Shown here: piece by piece, positions 54,901 through 64,000 of the stretch
How the letters are laid out: every line of letters starts with the position of its first letter
Numbering within the stretch: the first letter of the stretch is position 1
DNA from: Okeania hirsuta
Lineage (GTDB): Bacteria > Cyanobacteriota > Cyanobacteriia > Cyanobacteriales > Microcoleaceae
DNA: 64,000 nt
NCBI RefSeq assembly: GCF_003838195.1
Contig: NZ_RCBY01000716.1
Span: forward strand, 1 to 64,000
Direction of reading: 5' to 3'
Notes under the pieces: generated by a model
What the model saw: only the letters and a program-made list of their open reading frames with translations
Databases searched by the model: none
What the model was told of the DNA's origin: nothing
Program-made: the position numbers and the translations under genes

Positions 54901-56971
54901 AGAAAGAGCGGTAAATTTTTCACCAGAACAGCTTAAACTTTTACCAGAAATATTAGATGTATTAGCTAAACAACATCAAGAACAATTAACAGCAGTAACT
55001 GTAAAAAATTGGTTCTATGAAATTCAATGGAAACCTTTAGCTCAAAGTAACTCAACAACAAACATTCAATTAAGTCATTGGCTGATTTTTGCCGATACTA
55101 CAGGAGTAGCTGAAAAATTAGCCCAAAAATTACAACAACAGGGTCATGAATATAGCTTAGTTTATAGAGGGGAGAGCTATCAAAAACTAGCAGTAGGAAA
55201 ATATCAACTAAATCCTAATATTCCCGAAGAATTTGAACAACTGTACCAAGAAATTCAGCAAAATACTCCAACTCCCTCATCAAAGTTAATTCACCTGTGG
55301 AGTTTAGACGCTCCTGAATCAAAAGACTTAACCCTTGAAACCCTAGAAGAAACACAAATATGGGGATGTGGCAGCGTAGTGTATCTGTTACAAACCTTAC
55401 TCAAAAAGGCAAACACCCCTCAAGTATGGTTAGTAACCCGTGGGTCTCAGTCAGTATTATCCAAAACAGAAAATAATATAACAGGACTAGCAGCATCGCC
55501 TCTGTGGGGATTAGGTAGAGCAGTGTCCCTAGAACATCCCCAATTATGGGGAGGATTAGTGGACCTAGACCCACAAGCTCCAGCAGCAGACGAAATAGAA
55601 ATGCTATGGCAATTATTAGTTAATGAACAAGAAGAAGATCATCTAGCTTTACGGGGAGAAAATACTTATGTAGCTCGTCTGGTAAATCAATCTCCTCCAG
55701 AATTTCCTCAACCCCTATCCTTATCATCAGATGGTAGTTACTTAATAACAGGAGGATTAGGAGCGTTAGGACTACATACCGCAGAATGGTTAGTATCTAA
55801 GGGAGCTAAAAATATTGTCTTAACTGGGCGTAACGCTCCTTCAGAAAAAATCCAAGAATCAATACAAAAATTAGAACAAACAGGATGCCAGGTCAAGGTT
55901 TGGTTAGGGGATATTGCTATAGAAGAAGATATAGCCAAAATTCTGGAGAAGATTCAGACATCAATGCCAAAACTCAAAGGAATAATTCATGCAGCAGGAG
56001 TGCTTGATGATGGAACCATACAACAGATGAACTGGGAGCGTTTTGCCAAAGTAATGTCGCCAAAAGTAATAGGAACTTGGCACTTACATAAATTAACTCA
56101 AAATTTGCCATTAGATTTCTTTATCTGTTTCTCCTCAATGGTTTCCCTAATTGGTTCCCCTGGTCAAGGAAATTATGCTGCAGCTAATGCTTTTATGGAT
56201 GGTTTAGCTGGTTATCGTCGCAGCAGAGGATTATCAGGATTAGCTATTAACTGGGGAGCATGGGCGTCTGGGGGAATGGCTGCTCGTTTAGCAGTGGAGC
56301 ATCAAAATCGTATTCAGAACAGTGGAATAGGTGAAATAGCTCCCAAAGAAGGAATGTATTCCTTGGACTTACTTTTGGGAAATCAATCTGCTAGGTCACA
56401 GGTAGGTGTAATACCAGTAGAGTGGTCGGTATTAGCAGAACATTGGAGCGGTATCACAAAAAGTTCTTTATTACAAGAATTATTACAAAAGGAAAAGTTG
56501 GCAGATAATGATACACTACAGCAGAAAGTAAAAGTAGAAATTTTAGCCAAATTAGAAACGGCCTTAGAAGAGGAACGTCAAGAAATTTTAACCGAACACA
56601 TTCGAGGGGAAGTAGTTCAGGTACTAGGTTTAAGCTCATCTCAATTACCGGAAATGAATTTAGGGTTTATGGAAATGGGCATGGATTCTTTAATGGCGGT
56701 AGAATTAAAAAATCGACTGCAAAATCAACTAGGAACTAACTTACCTGAGACAATAGCGATGGAATACCCAACGATCGCGAAATTGTCCTTACATATAGAG
56801 GAATTAATGGCATGGAAGACAACAGAAAATGAGGATACCTCTAATGGCCATAATCAAGCTGATGTATCAGAAATAGATGCTAATGTATTGCCAGTTCTTG
56901 AAGATATTTCAGAAGAAGATTTTGAAGCACTAGCAGCTCAACAACTAGAAAAAATTCAGAATATGCTCTAA
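51926..56971 (+). CDS. Type I PKS module B: KS-AT-KR-ACP
   Basis: 1681 residues. An N-terminal helical stretch (VLQTLKEMRGKLAAVNKAKT) is a likely docking region. KS has C205 in [24 protein letters not shown] and [14 protein letters not shown] has S681 in [10 protein letters not shown] and HAFHS from 781 (malonyl-CoA type). KR has TGGLGALG from 1275, LDD at 1360-1362 (B-type, D-alcohol predicted) and Y1417. ACP has S1588 in MGMDSLMAVE. Two linkers contain in-frame simple repeats: FKSQNSKVKSEE and FKSQNSKVRSEE after the KS, and a KIPLQLPLERGK insert after the AT, absent from the other two PKSs. AGAGGA precedes the ATG. Confidence 0.95.
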   Translation: MNNTSQTNQQNVLSKEVLQTLKEMRGKLAAVNKAKTEPIAIVGMACRFPGGANDPSKYWNLLHDGIDAITPVPPERWDVSAYYDPDPEVPGKSYTRQGGFIDQVDQFDPLFFGISPREAVTLDPQYRLLLEVTWEALENSGQTWENLKNSQTSVFMGASTDDYTSVILREANSYPTLGINRSIGVGRISHLLGLQGSNLQVDTACSSSLVAAHLACQSLRSGESNIALVGGVNLILSPFSTIGRCQAKALSPDGRCKTFDAAANGYGQAEGCGVLVLKRLSDAISDGDLISAVIRGSAVNHDGPSSGMTVPNKMAQKQVIQQALTNAKLEPNQVSYLDAHGTGTSLGDPIEIEALAEVYKKKRPVDSPLIVGSVKTNLGHLEAAAGVSSLMKVILALKHQEIPPHLHLKQPNPLVDWDKLPIKIPTSLMPWSTEGKPRIGAVSSFGMGGTNAHIILEEAPVQFKSQNSKVKSEENNQFKSQNSKVRSEEYLERPLHLLTLSAKTEKALADLVSSYQKHLETYPDLAVADVCYTANAGRKHFKHRLAVIASDQNELAQKLLDQKTGKEVVGLCCGEFDSGSASSKLAFLFTGQGSQYVDMGKQLYETQPTFRQALDQCDQILQPYLEVPLLEVIYPKDVQKSTSNLLDQTAYTQPALFAIEYALFKLWESWGIKPTVVMGHSVGEYVAATVAGVFSLEDGLKLIAMRGQLMQQLPSGGEMVAVMASESVVTEVIADYSSQVTIAAVNGPESMVISGESGAIAIIGSKLAGMGVKTKKLQVSHAFHSPLMEPMLAEFATVAESVIYNRPKIPLVSNVTGHKVGNEVTKAEYWVNHIRQPVRFYQSIKTLHEQGNELFLEIGPKPILLGMGRRCLAGDVGEWLPSLRPKKIPLQLPLERGKTEDAALLNDEWQQMLLTLGKLYVRGIKINWSGFDQGYARQKVALPTYPFQRQRYWVEKTENKQKQQHQKLENIGETPIFQLLTQGNTETLTQQLERAVNFSPEQLKLLPEILDVLAKQHQEQLTAVTVKNWFYEIQWKPLAQSNSTTNIQLSHWLIFADTTGVAEKLAQKLQQQGHEYSLVYRGESYQKLAVGKYQLNPNIPEEFEQLYQEIQQNTPTPSSKLIHLWSLDAPESKDLTLETLEETQIWGCGSVVYLLQTLLKKANTPQVWLVTRGSQSVLSKTENNITGLAASPLWGLGRAVSLEHPQLWGGLVDLDPQAPAADEIEMLWQLLVNEQEEDHLALRGENTYVARLVNQSPPEFPQPLSLSSDGSYLITGGLGALGLHTAEWLVSKGAKNIVLTGRNAPSEKIQESIQKLEQTGCQVKVWLGDIAIEEDIAKILEKIQTSMPKLKGIIHAAGVLDDGTIQQMNWERFAKVMSPKVIGTWHLHKLTQNLPLDFFICFSSMVSLIGSPGQGNYAAANAFMDGLAGYRRSRGLSGLAINWGAWASGGMAARLAVEHQNRIQNSGIGEIAPKEGMYSLDLLLGNQSARSQVGVIPVEWSVLAEHWSGITKSSLLQELLQKEKLADNDTLQQKVKVEILAKLETALEEERQEILTEHIRGEVVQVLGLSSSQLPEMNLGFMEMGMDSLMAVELKNRLQNQLGTNLPETIAMEYPTIAKLSLHIEELMAWKTTENEDTSNGHNQADVSEIDANVLPVLEDISEEDFEALAAQQLEKIQNML

Positions 56972-57042
56972 AATAGGCGAAAGCTAAAAAGATATATATT
57001 TTGCTCTATAAGTCAAAAAAATTAGGTTAAGGCTAAAAGTTT

Positions 57043-60000
57043 ATGGAACCGAGTACCAAAAAAGAGCAACTATCATTATCCAAACAAATGTTTTTAGCTT
57101 TAAAACAAGCAGAAACTAAGTTGGAGATGATGGAGCGCTCCAGAAGTGAAGCGATCGCCATTATTGGCATAGGGTGTCGATTTCCTGGAAATGCCAACAC
57201 ACCAGAAAGTTTCTGGGAATTGTTATCTAATGGTAAAGACTCTGTTAGAGAGATTCCACTAGAACGTTGGGATATAGATTCTTACTACGACCCAAACCCT
57301 GATACTCCAGGGAAAATGTATATCCGTCACGCAGCATTAGTAGAGCAGGTAGATCGGTTCGATCCGCAATTTTTTGGTATCTCCGGCAAAGAAGCACATA
57401 GCCTTGACCCACAGCAACGTTTTATTTTAGAAGTAACTTGGGAAGCTTTAGAAAGATCTGGTATTGATCCCCAGCAATTAGAAAACACTCAGACAGGAGT
57501 ATTTCTAGGTATCGGTCAAAATGATTATGCTAATTTGGGTTTCAGTCAAGTCGAAAATATTAGCCCTTATGATGCTACAGGAAATGGGTTTTGTTTTGCA
57601 GCAGGTAGGTTATCTTACTTTTTAGGATTGCAAGGCCCATCAATAGCAATAGATACAGCTTGTTCATCATCTTTAGTAGCTATACATGAAGCTTGTCAGA
57701 GTCTACGTCAGGGTGAGTCCAATTTGGCTTTAGCAGGAGGAGTCCAACTAATTCTCTCTCCTCAAGTAACAACTGCACTATCAAAATTAAAGGCTTTATC
57801 ACCCGATGGCAAGTGTAAAACTTTTGATGCGGCTGCAGATGGTTATGGTAGGGGAGAAGGATGTGGCATTGTCGTACTTAAGCGTTTGTCGGATGCAGTC
57901 AAAGATGGGGACAATATCCAGGCAGTAATTCGTGGTTCAGCAGTTAACCATGATGGACCGAGTAGCGGACTGACAGTACCGAATAAACTAGCTCAGGAAA
58001 AACTAATTCAACAAGCTCTCAAAGCAGCAAAAGTAGAACCAGGTCAAGTGAGTTATGTGGAAGCTCATGGTACTGGAACTTCCCTCGGAGATCCGATGGA
58101 AGTGAGAGCTTTAACTAGCGTATTTGAGCAAGGACGGGATGGGGAAAATCCATTGCACATCGCTTCAGTTAAAACTAATATTGGTCATTTAGAAGCAGCA
58201 GCAGGAATTGCAGGTGTTATTAAGGTGGTTTTGCAACTGCAAAATCAAAAAATTGCTCCTCATTTACATTTTGTGAATCCTAGTCCATATATTGATTGGG
58301 AAAATACACCTGTCAAAGTACCTACTGAACTTACACCCTGGCAATCGTCGGGAGATAAAAGAATTGCCGGAGTCAGCTCTTTTGCTATTAGTGGTACTAA
58401 TGCTCATATTGTCTTAGAAGAAGCACCAAGAGAAGGCAACAGGCAACAGGCAACAGGCAACAGTGAAGATTACTTAGAACGTTCAGTTCATCTATTGACT
58501 CTCTCAGCTAAAACAGAAAAATCTCTAGAAGATTTAGTAAGTAGTTATCAAAATTATTTAGAATTTTATCCTGATTTGGCAATAGCAGATGTATGTTATA
58601 CAGCTAATACAGGCAGAGCGCATTTTAATTATCGAATAGCAATTATTACCTCTGAGCAAAAGGAATTAATAGAAAAACTGCTTGACTGGAAAACGAAGAA
58701 AGAAGTAGTAGGAGTATATTCTGGACAACCAGATGGTAGTAGTCAAAGCCCAAAAATAGCTTTCCTATTCACGGGTCAAGGTTCCCAGTATGTAAATATG
58801 GGAAGGCAACTATATGAAACTCAGCCAACTTTCCGTCAAGCTTTAGACCTATGCGACCAAATTTTACAAGCTTATCTGGAAGTACCTTTATTAGAAGTTA
58901 TCTACACTAAAGATGCACAAAAGTCAAGTGTATTAGACCAAACAGCTTATACCCAACCTGCTTTATTTTCAATAGAATACGCCCTAGCTAAGTTATGGGA
59001 ATCTTGGGGGATTAAACCTAATGTGGCGCTAGGCCACAGTGTGGGAGAATATGTAGCCGCAACAGTAGCAGGAGTATTCAGTTTAGAAGATGGTCTGAAA
59101 TTAATCGCCATGCGGGGCAAGTTGATGCAGCAGTTACCCTCCGGTGGTGAAATGGTATCTTTGTTAGCATCAGAATCTCAAGTAATAGAAGCTATAGGCG
59201 AGTATAGTTCTAAAGTGGCAATAGCAGCAATTAATGGACCGAAAAGTATAGTAATTTCTGGTGAAAGGGAAGCGATAACAGCCATTTGTAGTAAATTAAA
59301 ATCTCAAAGAGTAAAATCCAAAAAATTACAGGTATCCCATGCTTTTCATTCCCCATTAATGGAGCCAATGTTGGCGGAGTTTGCAGCAGTAGCTCAGGAA
59401 GTAACTTATAGTCAACCTCGAATATCACTCATTTCTAATGTAACGGGAGAAAAAATAGGTGCAGAAATTGCTACTCCTGAATATTGGGTGGGTCATGTCC
59501 GAGAACCAGTAAGATTTGCTCAGAGTATGAAAACCCTAAATGAGCAAGGATATCAATTATTCCTGGAAATTGGACCGAAGCCAATATTACTGGGAATGGG
59601 AAGTCGATGTGTACCAGAAGAGAGTAGTGGTATGTGGTTACCATCCCTACGTCCCGGGGGAAATGATTGGCAACAGATACTCTCAAGTTTAGGACAGTTA
59701 TATCTACAGGGTGTTAAAGTAGATTGGTCAGGTTTTGACCGAGATTATGTTCGTCAAAAAGTAATCTTGCCAACTTATCCATTTCAGCGGGAAAAATATT
59801 GGGTTGAAACTGCCAACTATCAAACCAGCTCTGCAACTAAACTTCATCCTCTGATTAATAGAAAGTTTCAATCTCCATTATCAAAAGATATCTTCTTTGA
59901 ATCAGAATTTAGCACCAACGCTCTACCATTTTTAGCCGATCACCGAATCTATGAAAAAGTTGTAGTCCCTGGTGCCAGTCACATTTCTCTATTGTTAGCA

Positions 60001-63000
60001 AGTGCATCCTTAACATATTCTGCCACTGGATGTCAACTGGAAGATATACTGTTTCCCCAAGCTTTAGCCATTCCCGAACAAGGAATGCGTAATGTTCAGG
60101 TAGCTCTCACTCCACAGGATAGCTTATATTCATTTCAAGTAATTAGTTTTGACAGTTCCGATAATAATTATTGGGCAGTCCATGCTACAGGAAAGATTTA
60201 TCCGACTAATGCTTCGCAAACCCATTCTCTAGAAACCATCGCAGAAATTCAATCTCGTTGTAGTCAAAAAATAGAAAGCACAGAAATTTACCAGAGTCTA
60301 TGGGATAGACAAGTTCAATTACGGCAGAGTTTTAGATGGATACACCAAGTATGGTTAGGAGAAGGAGAAATTCTCTGTCAAATGAAAGTACCTGAGACAA
60401 TCTTAGATGCTCTGAAGTACCAAATACATCCAGCCTTAATTGACTCATGTTTCCAGTCAGTAGCTGCACTGAATCTCAGTCTTTCTGGAGACCAAAGTGA
60501 AACTTTTGTGCCCTTCAGTATTGAGAAGTTTACTTTTTATCAACGCCCTGAGAATGGTTTGCTTTGGTGTTATACCCGTGGATTGAAAGAAGGGGGATCA
60601 GAGGAAAAACTGCTGAAAGCGGAAATACAACTATTTGACCAAACTGGAAAGTTAGTAGCTGAAGTAAATGGTTTTGAGGGTAGGAAAGCGAATCCCAAAG
60701 CATTACTAATGACTCTAGATGCAGATTTAAGTGATTGGTATTATGAAATAAATTGGGAACCTCAGCCTTTAACAGAAACTGCAAAATCAAGTGAAAATTC
60801 TGGTAAATGGTTAATATTTGCCCTTACTGATGAATTGGTAGAGTCTATCGGGCAAGATTTACAACAAAGAGGACAAAACTATATTAGGGTATCCCCTGGT
60901 TCCGAGTATCAGCAATTAAATGCTCAACATTATCAAATTAATCCCACTGTTGCCGAAGAATTCTCCAAACTTATCCAAGATAATTCAGATATTCAGGGGA
61001 TTTTGCACTTATGGAGTCTAAATCAAACTGAAGATTTACAAACAGCTCAAGAACTTGGTTGTGCCACAACGTTACATTTACTGCAAGCCTTAGTTCAGGC
61101 TGGATTAAGTAATGCAATACCAATGTGGTTAGTGACTCAAGGGACTCAGAATATATTCGATGCAGCAGAAGTGGTGCAACCCCAACAAGGAAGTTTATGG
61201 GGATTAGGGCGTGTTATTAGTCTAGAACATCCAGAATTAAAGTGTGGACGAATAGACTTAGACTCCACATCGAATTTTGCGGAAACGATCCCAATTTTAG
61301 TAGATGAACTATTTTATCAAGATAATGAAGACCAAATAGCAATTCGTCAGGGAGTTCGTTATGTAGCAAGATTAGTACGGCAACAAAAGCAGAAAATTAG
61401 CTCAGAGGAAGAATTAGGATTAGAAAATCAACCAGTAGAATTGAAGTTGTCTGAATACGGACTGATAGACAAACTCAACTGGCAAGTAATGGAACGCCGT
61501 TCTCCACAAGAGAATGAAGTAGAAATTCAAGTCAAAGCAGCAGGTTTAAACTTCCGAGATGTACTCAACTCTTTGGGATTACTGAAAGAGTATTATGCTG
61601 AGGTATTAGGTATTACTGATGTATCTCAACTCAATTTTGGGTTGGAATGTGTAGGCGTTATTGCATCTGTGGGAGAAAATGTTTCTCAGTGGCAGGTGGG
61701 AGATGAAGTTATGGCTATAGTTCATAATGGATTTAGTAGTTTTGTTACTACCAGTGCCGCTCTAATTATGGCTAAACCGAAAAATATGAGTTTTACGGAA
61801 GCAGCAACTTTACCATTGACTTTTGCTACAGCTTACTATGGACTGCAAAATTTAGCGAAAATTCAGCCAGGAGATAAGGTATTAATTCATGCTGCTGCTG
61901 GTGGTGTAGGGCAAGCAGCAGTTCAAATTGCACTGGGTGTAGGAGCAGAAGTATTCGCGACAGCAAGTCCTCCAAAGTGGGAATTTCTCAAGTCTATGGG
62001 GATAAAGCACATAATGAATTCCCGTACTTTAGATTTTGCGGATGAAATTATGACTATTACTCAAGGACAAGGTGTAGATATAGTCTTAAATAGTTTGAAT
62101 GGAGATTTCATTGATAAGAGTTTTGTGGTTTTAGGGAAAAAAGGGCGATTTGTAGAAATTGGCAAAATCGGAATTTGGGATAAACAAAAGGTGATGGAGA
62201 AACGCCCAGATGCTGAATACTTGCCTTTTGATATTGGACTGATGATCCAACAACAATCAGGTTTAATGGCAGAATTTTCAGAGGAATTAAATCAGCAGTG
62301 TCAGTCAGGAAAACTCAAAGCATTATCTTATAAAGTATTCCCGAATACAGAAGTGAAAGCAGCTTTCCGATATATGCAGCAAGGTAAGCATATAGGAAAA
62401 GTGGTAGTTTCTCTGCCAGAAACAGGAGATGAGCAAAAATCTATAAAATCTGAAGCCAGTTATTTGATTACAGGAGGTTTGGGAGCTTTAGGGTTAGAAG
62501 TAGCCCAATGGATGGTGAAAGAAGGAGCGAAAAATATAGTATTAACTGGGCGTCGGAACCCGAATGAAAAGGCGCAAAAAGTTATAGAAGAATTAGAAGC
62601 AGCAGGTGCATCAGTCAGTGTTTTGTTAGGGGATATTTCAACTAAAGAGTCTCTGATGAAAATCTTAGAAGAAATATCTACATCCTTACCTCCACTGAAA
62701 GGAATAATTCATGCTGCCGGGGTTTTGGATGACGGAGTATTGCAAAAAATGACCTGGGAGAAATTTACAAAAGTAATGGCTCCCAAGGTTTCCGGAACTT
62801 GGTATTTACATAAACTGACTCAGGATTTACCCTTAGATTTCTTTGTCTGCTTCTCCTCCATGGCTTCAATGTTGGGGAATTTTGGCCAAGGAAACTATGC
62901 TGCGGCCAATGGCTTTATGGATGCGATCGCTCACTATCGTCGAGGCCAAGGATTACCAGGATTAAGTATTAACTGGGGAGCATGGGCGACAGCAGGAATG

Positions 63001-63597
63001 GCTGCTCGTTTGGCCAAGGAACATCAAAACCGAATGCAGAGTAGTGGAGTAATGGCCATCGAAGCCGAACCAGGAATGCAAGCATTAGGTTCATTGTTAT
63101 CAGGGTATCAAAGCCAAGTAGGGGTGTTCCCTGTTAATTGGTCTGAATTTTTTAGGCAGATGCCTGGATTAGCAAAACTCCGATATTTAGAAGCTTTTAC
63201 CACAAAATCGGTAGAGCAGAATCAGGACAATCGGATTTTAGAGCAGCTAAATGCAGCTTCAGATGGGGAACAAGAACAGCTATTGACTTCTTATCTCCAA
63301 AGCAAAATTGCTCACATTATGGGTATGACAGTTTCTCAAATAGAGTTAGAAAAATCTCTAACTATGATGGGACTTGACTCATTGATGGCTGTGGAATTAC
63401 GAAATCAGATTCAAACTGAGTTAGGGGCGGATATTCCAGCTACCAGATTTATGGAAGGAATAACTATTCAGCTTCTAGCAACTGAAGTTAAGCAACAACT
63501 GATGATTCAAACAGATGAAAATCAAACCCTTGAATCAGAAGATCGAGAGCAACTTGATGGAGATAAAGATAATAATTGGATAGAGGTGGAACTATGA
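57043..63597 (+). CDS. Type I PKS module C: KS-AT-DH-ER-KR-ACP (fully reducing)
   Basis: 2184 residues. A docking-like N-terminal helix precedes KS with C207. AT has S666 and HAFHS from 766 (malonyl type). DH has H967 in [17 protein letters not shown], where the usual Gly of HxxxG is Glu, and D1134 in [10 protein letters not shown], so it looks active. ER has the NADPH loop AAAGGVG at 1617-1623. KR has TGGLGALG from 1810, LDD at 1895-1897 and Y1952. ACP has S2113 in [10 protein letters not shown]. It should add a saturated two-carbon unit. The KS-AT linker has GNRQQATGN from a GGCAACA tandem repeat. It follows PKS B by 71 bases and overlaps the NRPS start by 4 bases (ATGA). Confidence 0.96.
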   Translation: MEPSTKKEQLSLSKQMFLALKQAETKLEMMERSRSEAIAIIGIGCRFPGNANTPESFWELLSNGKDSVREIPLERWDIDSYYDPNPDTPGKMYIRHAALVEQVDRFDPQFFGISGKEAHSLDPQQRFILEVTWEALERSGIDPQQLENTQTGVFLGIGQNDYANLGFSQVENISPYDATGNGFCFAAGRLSYFLGLQGPSIAIDTACSSSLVAIHEACQSLRQGESNLALAGGVQLILSPQVTTALSKLKALSPDGKCKTFDAAADGYGRGEGCGIVVLKRLSDAVKDGDNIQAVIRGSAVNHDGPSSGLTVPNKLAQEKLIQQALKAAKVEPGQVSYVEAHGTGTSLGDPMEVRALTSVFEQGRDGENPLHIASVKTNIGHLEAAAGIAGVIKVVLQLQNQKIAPHLHFVNPSPYIDWENTPVKVPTELTPWQSSGDKRIAGVSSFAISGTNAHIVLEEAPREGNRQQATGNSEDYLERSVHLLTLSAKTEKSLEDLVSSYQNYLEFYPDLAIADVCYTANTGRAHFNYRIAIITSEQKELIEKLLDWKTKKEVVGVYSGQPDGSSQSPKIAFLFTGQGSQYVNMGRQLYETQPTFRQALDLCDQILQAYLEVPLLEVIYTKDAQKSSVLDQTAYTQPALFSIEYALAKLWESWGIKPNVALGHSVGEYVAATVAGVFSLEDGLKLIAMRGKLMQQLPSGGEMVSLLASESQVIEAIGEYSSKVAIAAINGPKSIVISGEREAITAICSKLKSQRVKSKKLQVSHAFHSPLMEPMLAEFAAVAQEVTYSQPRISLISNVTGEKIGAEIATPEYWVGHVREPVRFAQSMKTLNEQGYQLFLEIGPKPILLGMGSRCVPEESSGMWLPSLRPGGNDWQQILSSLGQLYLQGVKVDWSGFDRDYVRQKVILPTYPFQREKYWVETANYQTSSATKLHPLINRKFQSPLSKDIFFESEFSTNALPFLADHRIYEKVVVPGASHISLLLASASLTYSATGCQLEDILFPQALAIPEQGMRNVQVALTPQDSLYSFQVISFDSSDNNYWAVHATGKIYPTNASQTHSLETIAEIQSRCSQKIESTEIYQSLWDRQVQLRQSFRWIHQVWLGEGEILCQMKVPETILDALKYQIHPALIDSCFQSVAALNLSLSGDQSETFVPFSIEKFTFYQRPENGLLWCYTRGLKEGGSEEKLLKAEIQLFDQTGKLVAEVNGFEGRKANPKALLMTLDADLSDWYYEINWEPQPLTETAKSSENSGKWLIFALTDELVESIGQDLQQRGQNYIRVSPGSEYQQLNAQHYQINPTVAEEFSKLIQDNSDIQGILHLWSLNQTEDLQTAQELGCATTLHLLQALVQAGLSNAIPMWLVTQGTQNIFDAAEVVQPQQGSLWGLGRVISLEHPELKCGRIDLDSTSNFAETIPILVDELFYQDNEDQIAIRQGVRYVARLVRQQKQKISSEEELGLENQPVELKLSEYGLIDKLNWQVMERRSPQENEVEIQVKAAGLNFRDVLNSLGLLKEYYAEVLGITDVSQLNFGLECVGVIASVGENVSQWQVGDEVMAIVHNGFSSFVTTSAALIMAKPKNMSFTEAATLPLTFATAYYGLQNLAKIQPGDKVLIHAAAGGVGQAAVQIALGVGAEVFATASPPKWEFLKSMGIKHIMNSRTLDFADEIMTITQGQGVDIVLNSLNGDFIDKSFVVLGKKGRFVEIGKIGIWDKQKVMEKRPDAEYLPFDIGLMIQQQSGLMAEFSEELNQQCQSGKLKALSYKVFPNTEVKAAFRYMQQGKHIGKVVVSLPETGDEQKSIKSEASYLITGGLGALGLEVAQWMVKEGAKNIVLTGRRNPNEKAQKVIEELEAAGASVSVLLGDISTKESLMKILEEISTSLPPLKGIIHAAGVLDDGVLQKMTWEKFTKVMAPKVSGTWYLHKLTQDLPLDFFVCFSSMASMLGNFGQGNYAAANGFMDAIAHYRRGQGLPGLSINWGAWATAGMAARLAKEHQNRMQSSGVMAIEAEPGMQALGSLLSGYQSQVGVFPVNWSEFFRQMPGLAKLRYLEAFTTKSVEQNQDNRILEQLNAASDGEQEQLLTSYLQSKIAHIMGMTVSQIELEKSLTMMGLDSLMAVELRNQIQTELGADIPATRFMEGITIQLLATEVKQQLMIQTDENQTLESEDREQLDGDKDNNWIEVEL
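58931..59588 (+). repeat. 658-bp AT tract identical to 47762-48419
   Basis: The PKS C partner of the repeated AT tract. The AT of PKS B covers the same region but differs at many silent and coding sites, so identity is limited to A and C. Confidence 0.9.
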
Positions 63598-64000
63598 ATT
63601 TAGTTGAATTTTTACAAGATATCTCTCTCAAAGGGGTAAAGTTATGGTGTGATGGAGAAAAATTGCGTACTGGAGGTGCCAAAGAGGTATTAACTCCTGA
63701 TGTTATTTCTCAACTGAAGCAATACAAAACTCAAATTTTACAATTATTGCAGGAACAGCCAGATATCCTGCAAGTATACCCTCTATCCTATGGCCAAAAA
63801 GGTCTCAGATTTTTATGGGAACTAGCTCCACAAAGCTATACTTACAATTTGTCATTTGCCGTTCGGATTTACTCTCAGGTAGAACTGCCTATTTTACAGC
63901 AAACTTTTGAAGTGTTACAGAATCGCCATCCAATGCTGCGCAGCACTTTCCCAAAATTGGGTCAAGAAATGGTTAGACAAATACATCAAAATCAACCATT
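63594..64000 (+). CDS. NRPS start: TubC-type docking domain and condensation domain (partial)
   Basis: The ATG at 63594 overlaps the PKS C stop (ATGA), so translation is coupled. The frame stays open to the window end (135 codons). Residues 1-55 ([40 protein letters not shown]) match the TubC N-terminal docking domain that joins NRPS to an upstream PKS. From about residue 62, YPLSYGQKGLRFLWELAPQS and LQNRHPMLRSTF are the first motifs of a condensation domain. The amino acid added lies beyond the window. This makes the cluster a PKS/NRPS hybrid. Confidence 0.93.
   Translation, partial: MNLVEFLQDISLKGVKLWCDGEKLRTGGAKEVLTPDVISQLKQYKTQILQLLQEQPDILQVYPLSYGQKGLRFLWELAPQSYTYNLSFAVRIYSQVELPILQQTFEVLQNRHPMLRSTFPKLGQEMVRQIHQNQP

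Overview
The window looks like a chromosomal stretch of a filamentous cyanobacterium. The DNA is AT-rich and carries many HIP1 octamers (GCGATCGC), inside genes such as pheS and between genes. Cyanobacterial families are present: XisI, Uma2, CHAT proteins, a giant RTX protein, an Sfp-type PPTase and a PKS/NRPS cluster. Intergenic DNA is full of simple repeats (GGGGAGTA, GGAAGAA, GGAGACA and GTTCCCT types) and small MITE-like elements, as in large Oscillatoriales/Coleofasciculales-type genomes. I cannot name the genus from sequence alone. All family calls were made by eye; no database search was run.

Left part (1-21 kb): the end of an MFS/GPH symporter, an AAA ATPase with a PIN-like/XisI fusion, an SH3b protein, pheS, surE, a zinc-ribbon membrane protein, a GNAT gene broken by an amber stop, a GT39-like glycosyltransferase, an unknown two-ended membrane protein, a serine-recombinase-like protein that appears to lack its serine paired with a VOC protein, an aldehyde dehydrogenase, and a two-gene operon of a NERD-UvrD-type helicase and a TPR/cold-shock-like protein.

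Middle (20.8-41.3 kb): a WD40-protein remnant, a Uma2 nuclease, ppsA broken by a 74-bp-offset tandem duplication, a divergent HxlR regulator, a 3043-residue RTX/Ca-binding protein (over 9 kb) flanked by two copies of one MITE-like family, a CHAT protease-like membrane protein with a paralogous TPR gene behind it, and a lipoate-ligase-like gene.

Right part (41.6-64 kb): a complete IS (1544 bp, TIRs, 7-bp target duplication) whose transposase has an in-frame TGA, then an Sfp-type PPTase, a decayed TnpB gene with its element end, a small membrane protein, and a collinear biosynthetic cluster: PKS A (KS-AT-MT-KR-ACP), PKS B (KS-AT-KR-ACP), PKS C (KS-AT-DH-ER-KR-ACP) and the start of an NRPS (TubC-type docking plus condensation domain) that runs off the window. 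The PPTase would activate the ACPs. The modules predict a methylated, partly reduced polyketide chain passed to an amino-acid-incorporating module.

The most notable signals are the in-frame invasion of PKS linkers by sequences that look like intergenic repeats, a 658-bp identical AT tract shared by PKS A and PKS C, the helicase/TPR-CSD operon, the ATPase plus PIN-XisI fusion, and several single-lesion gene disruptions (ppsA, GNAT, transposase).
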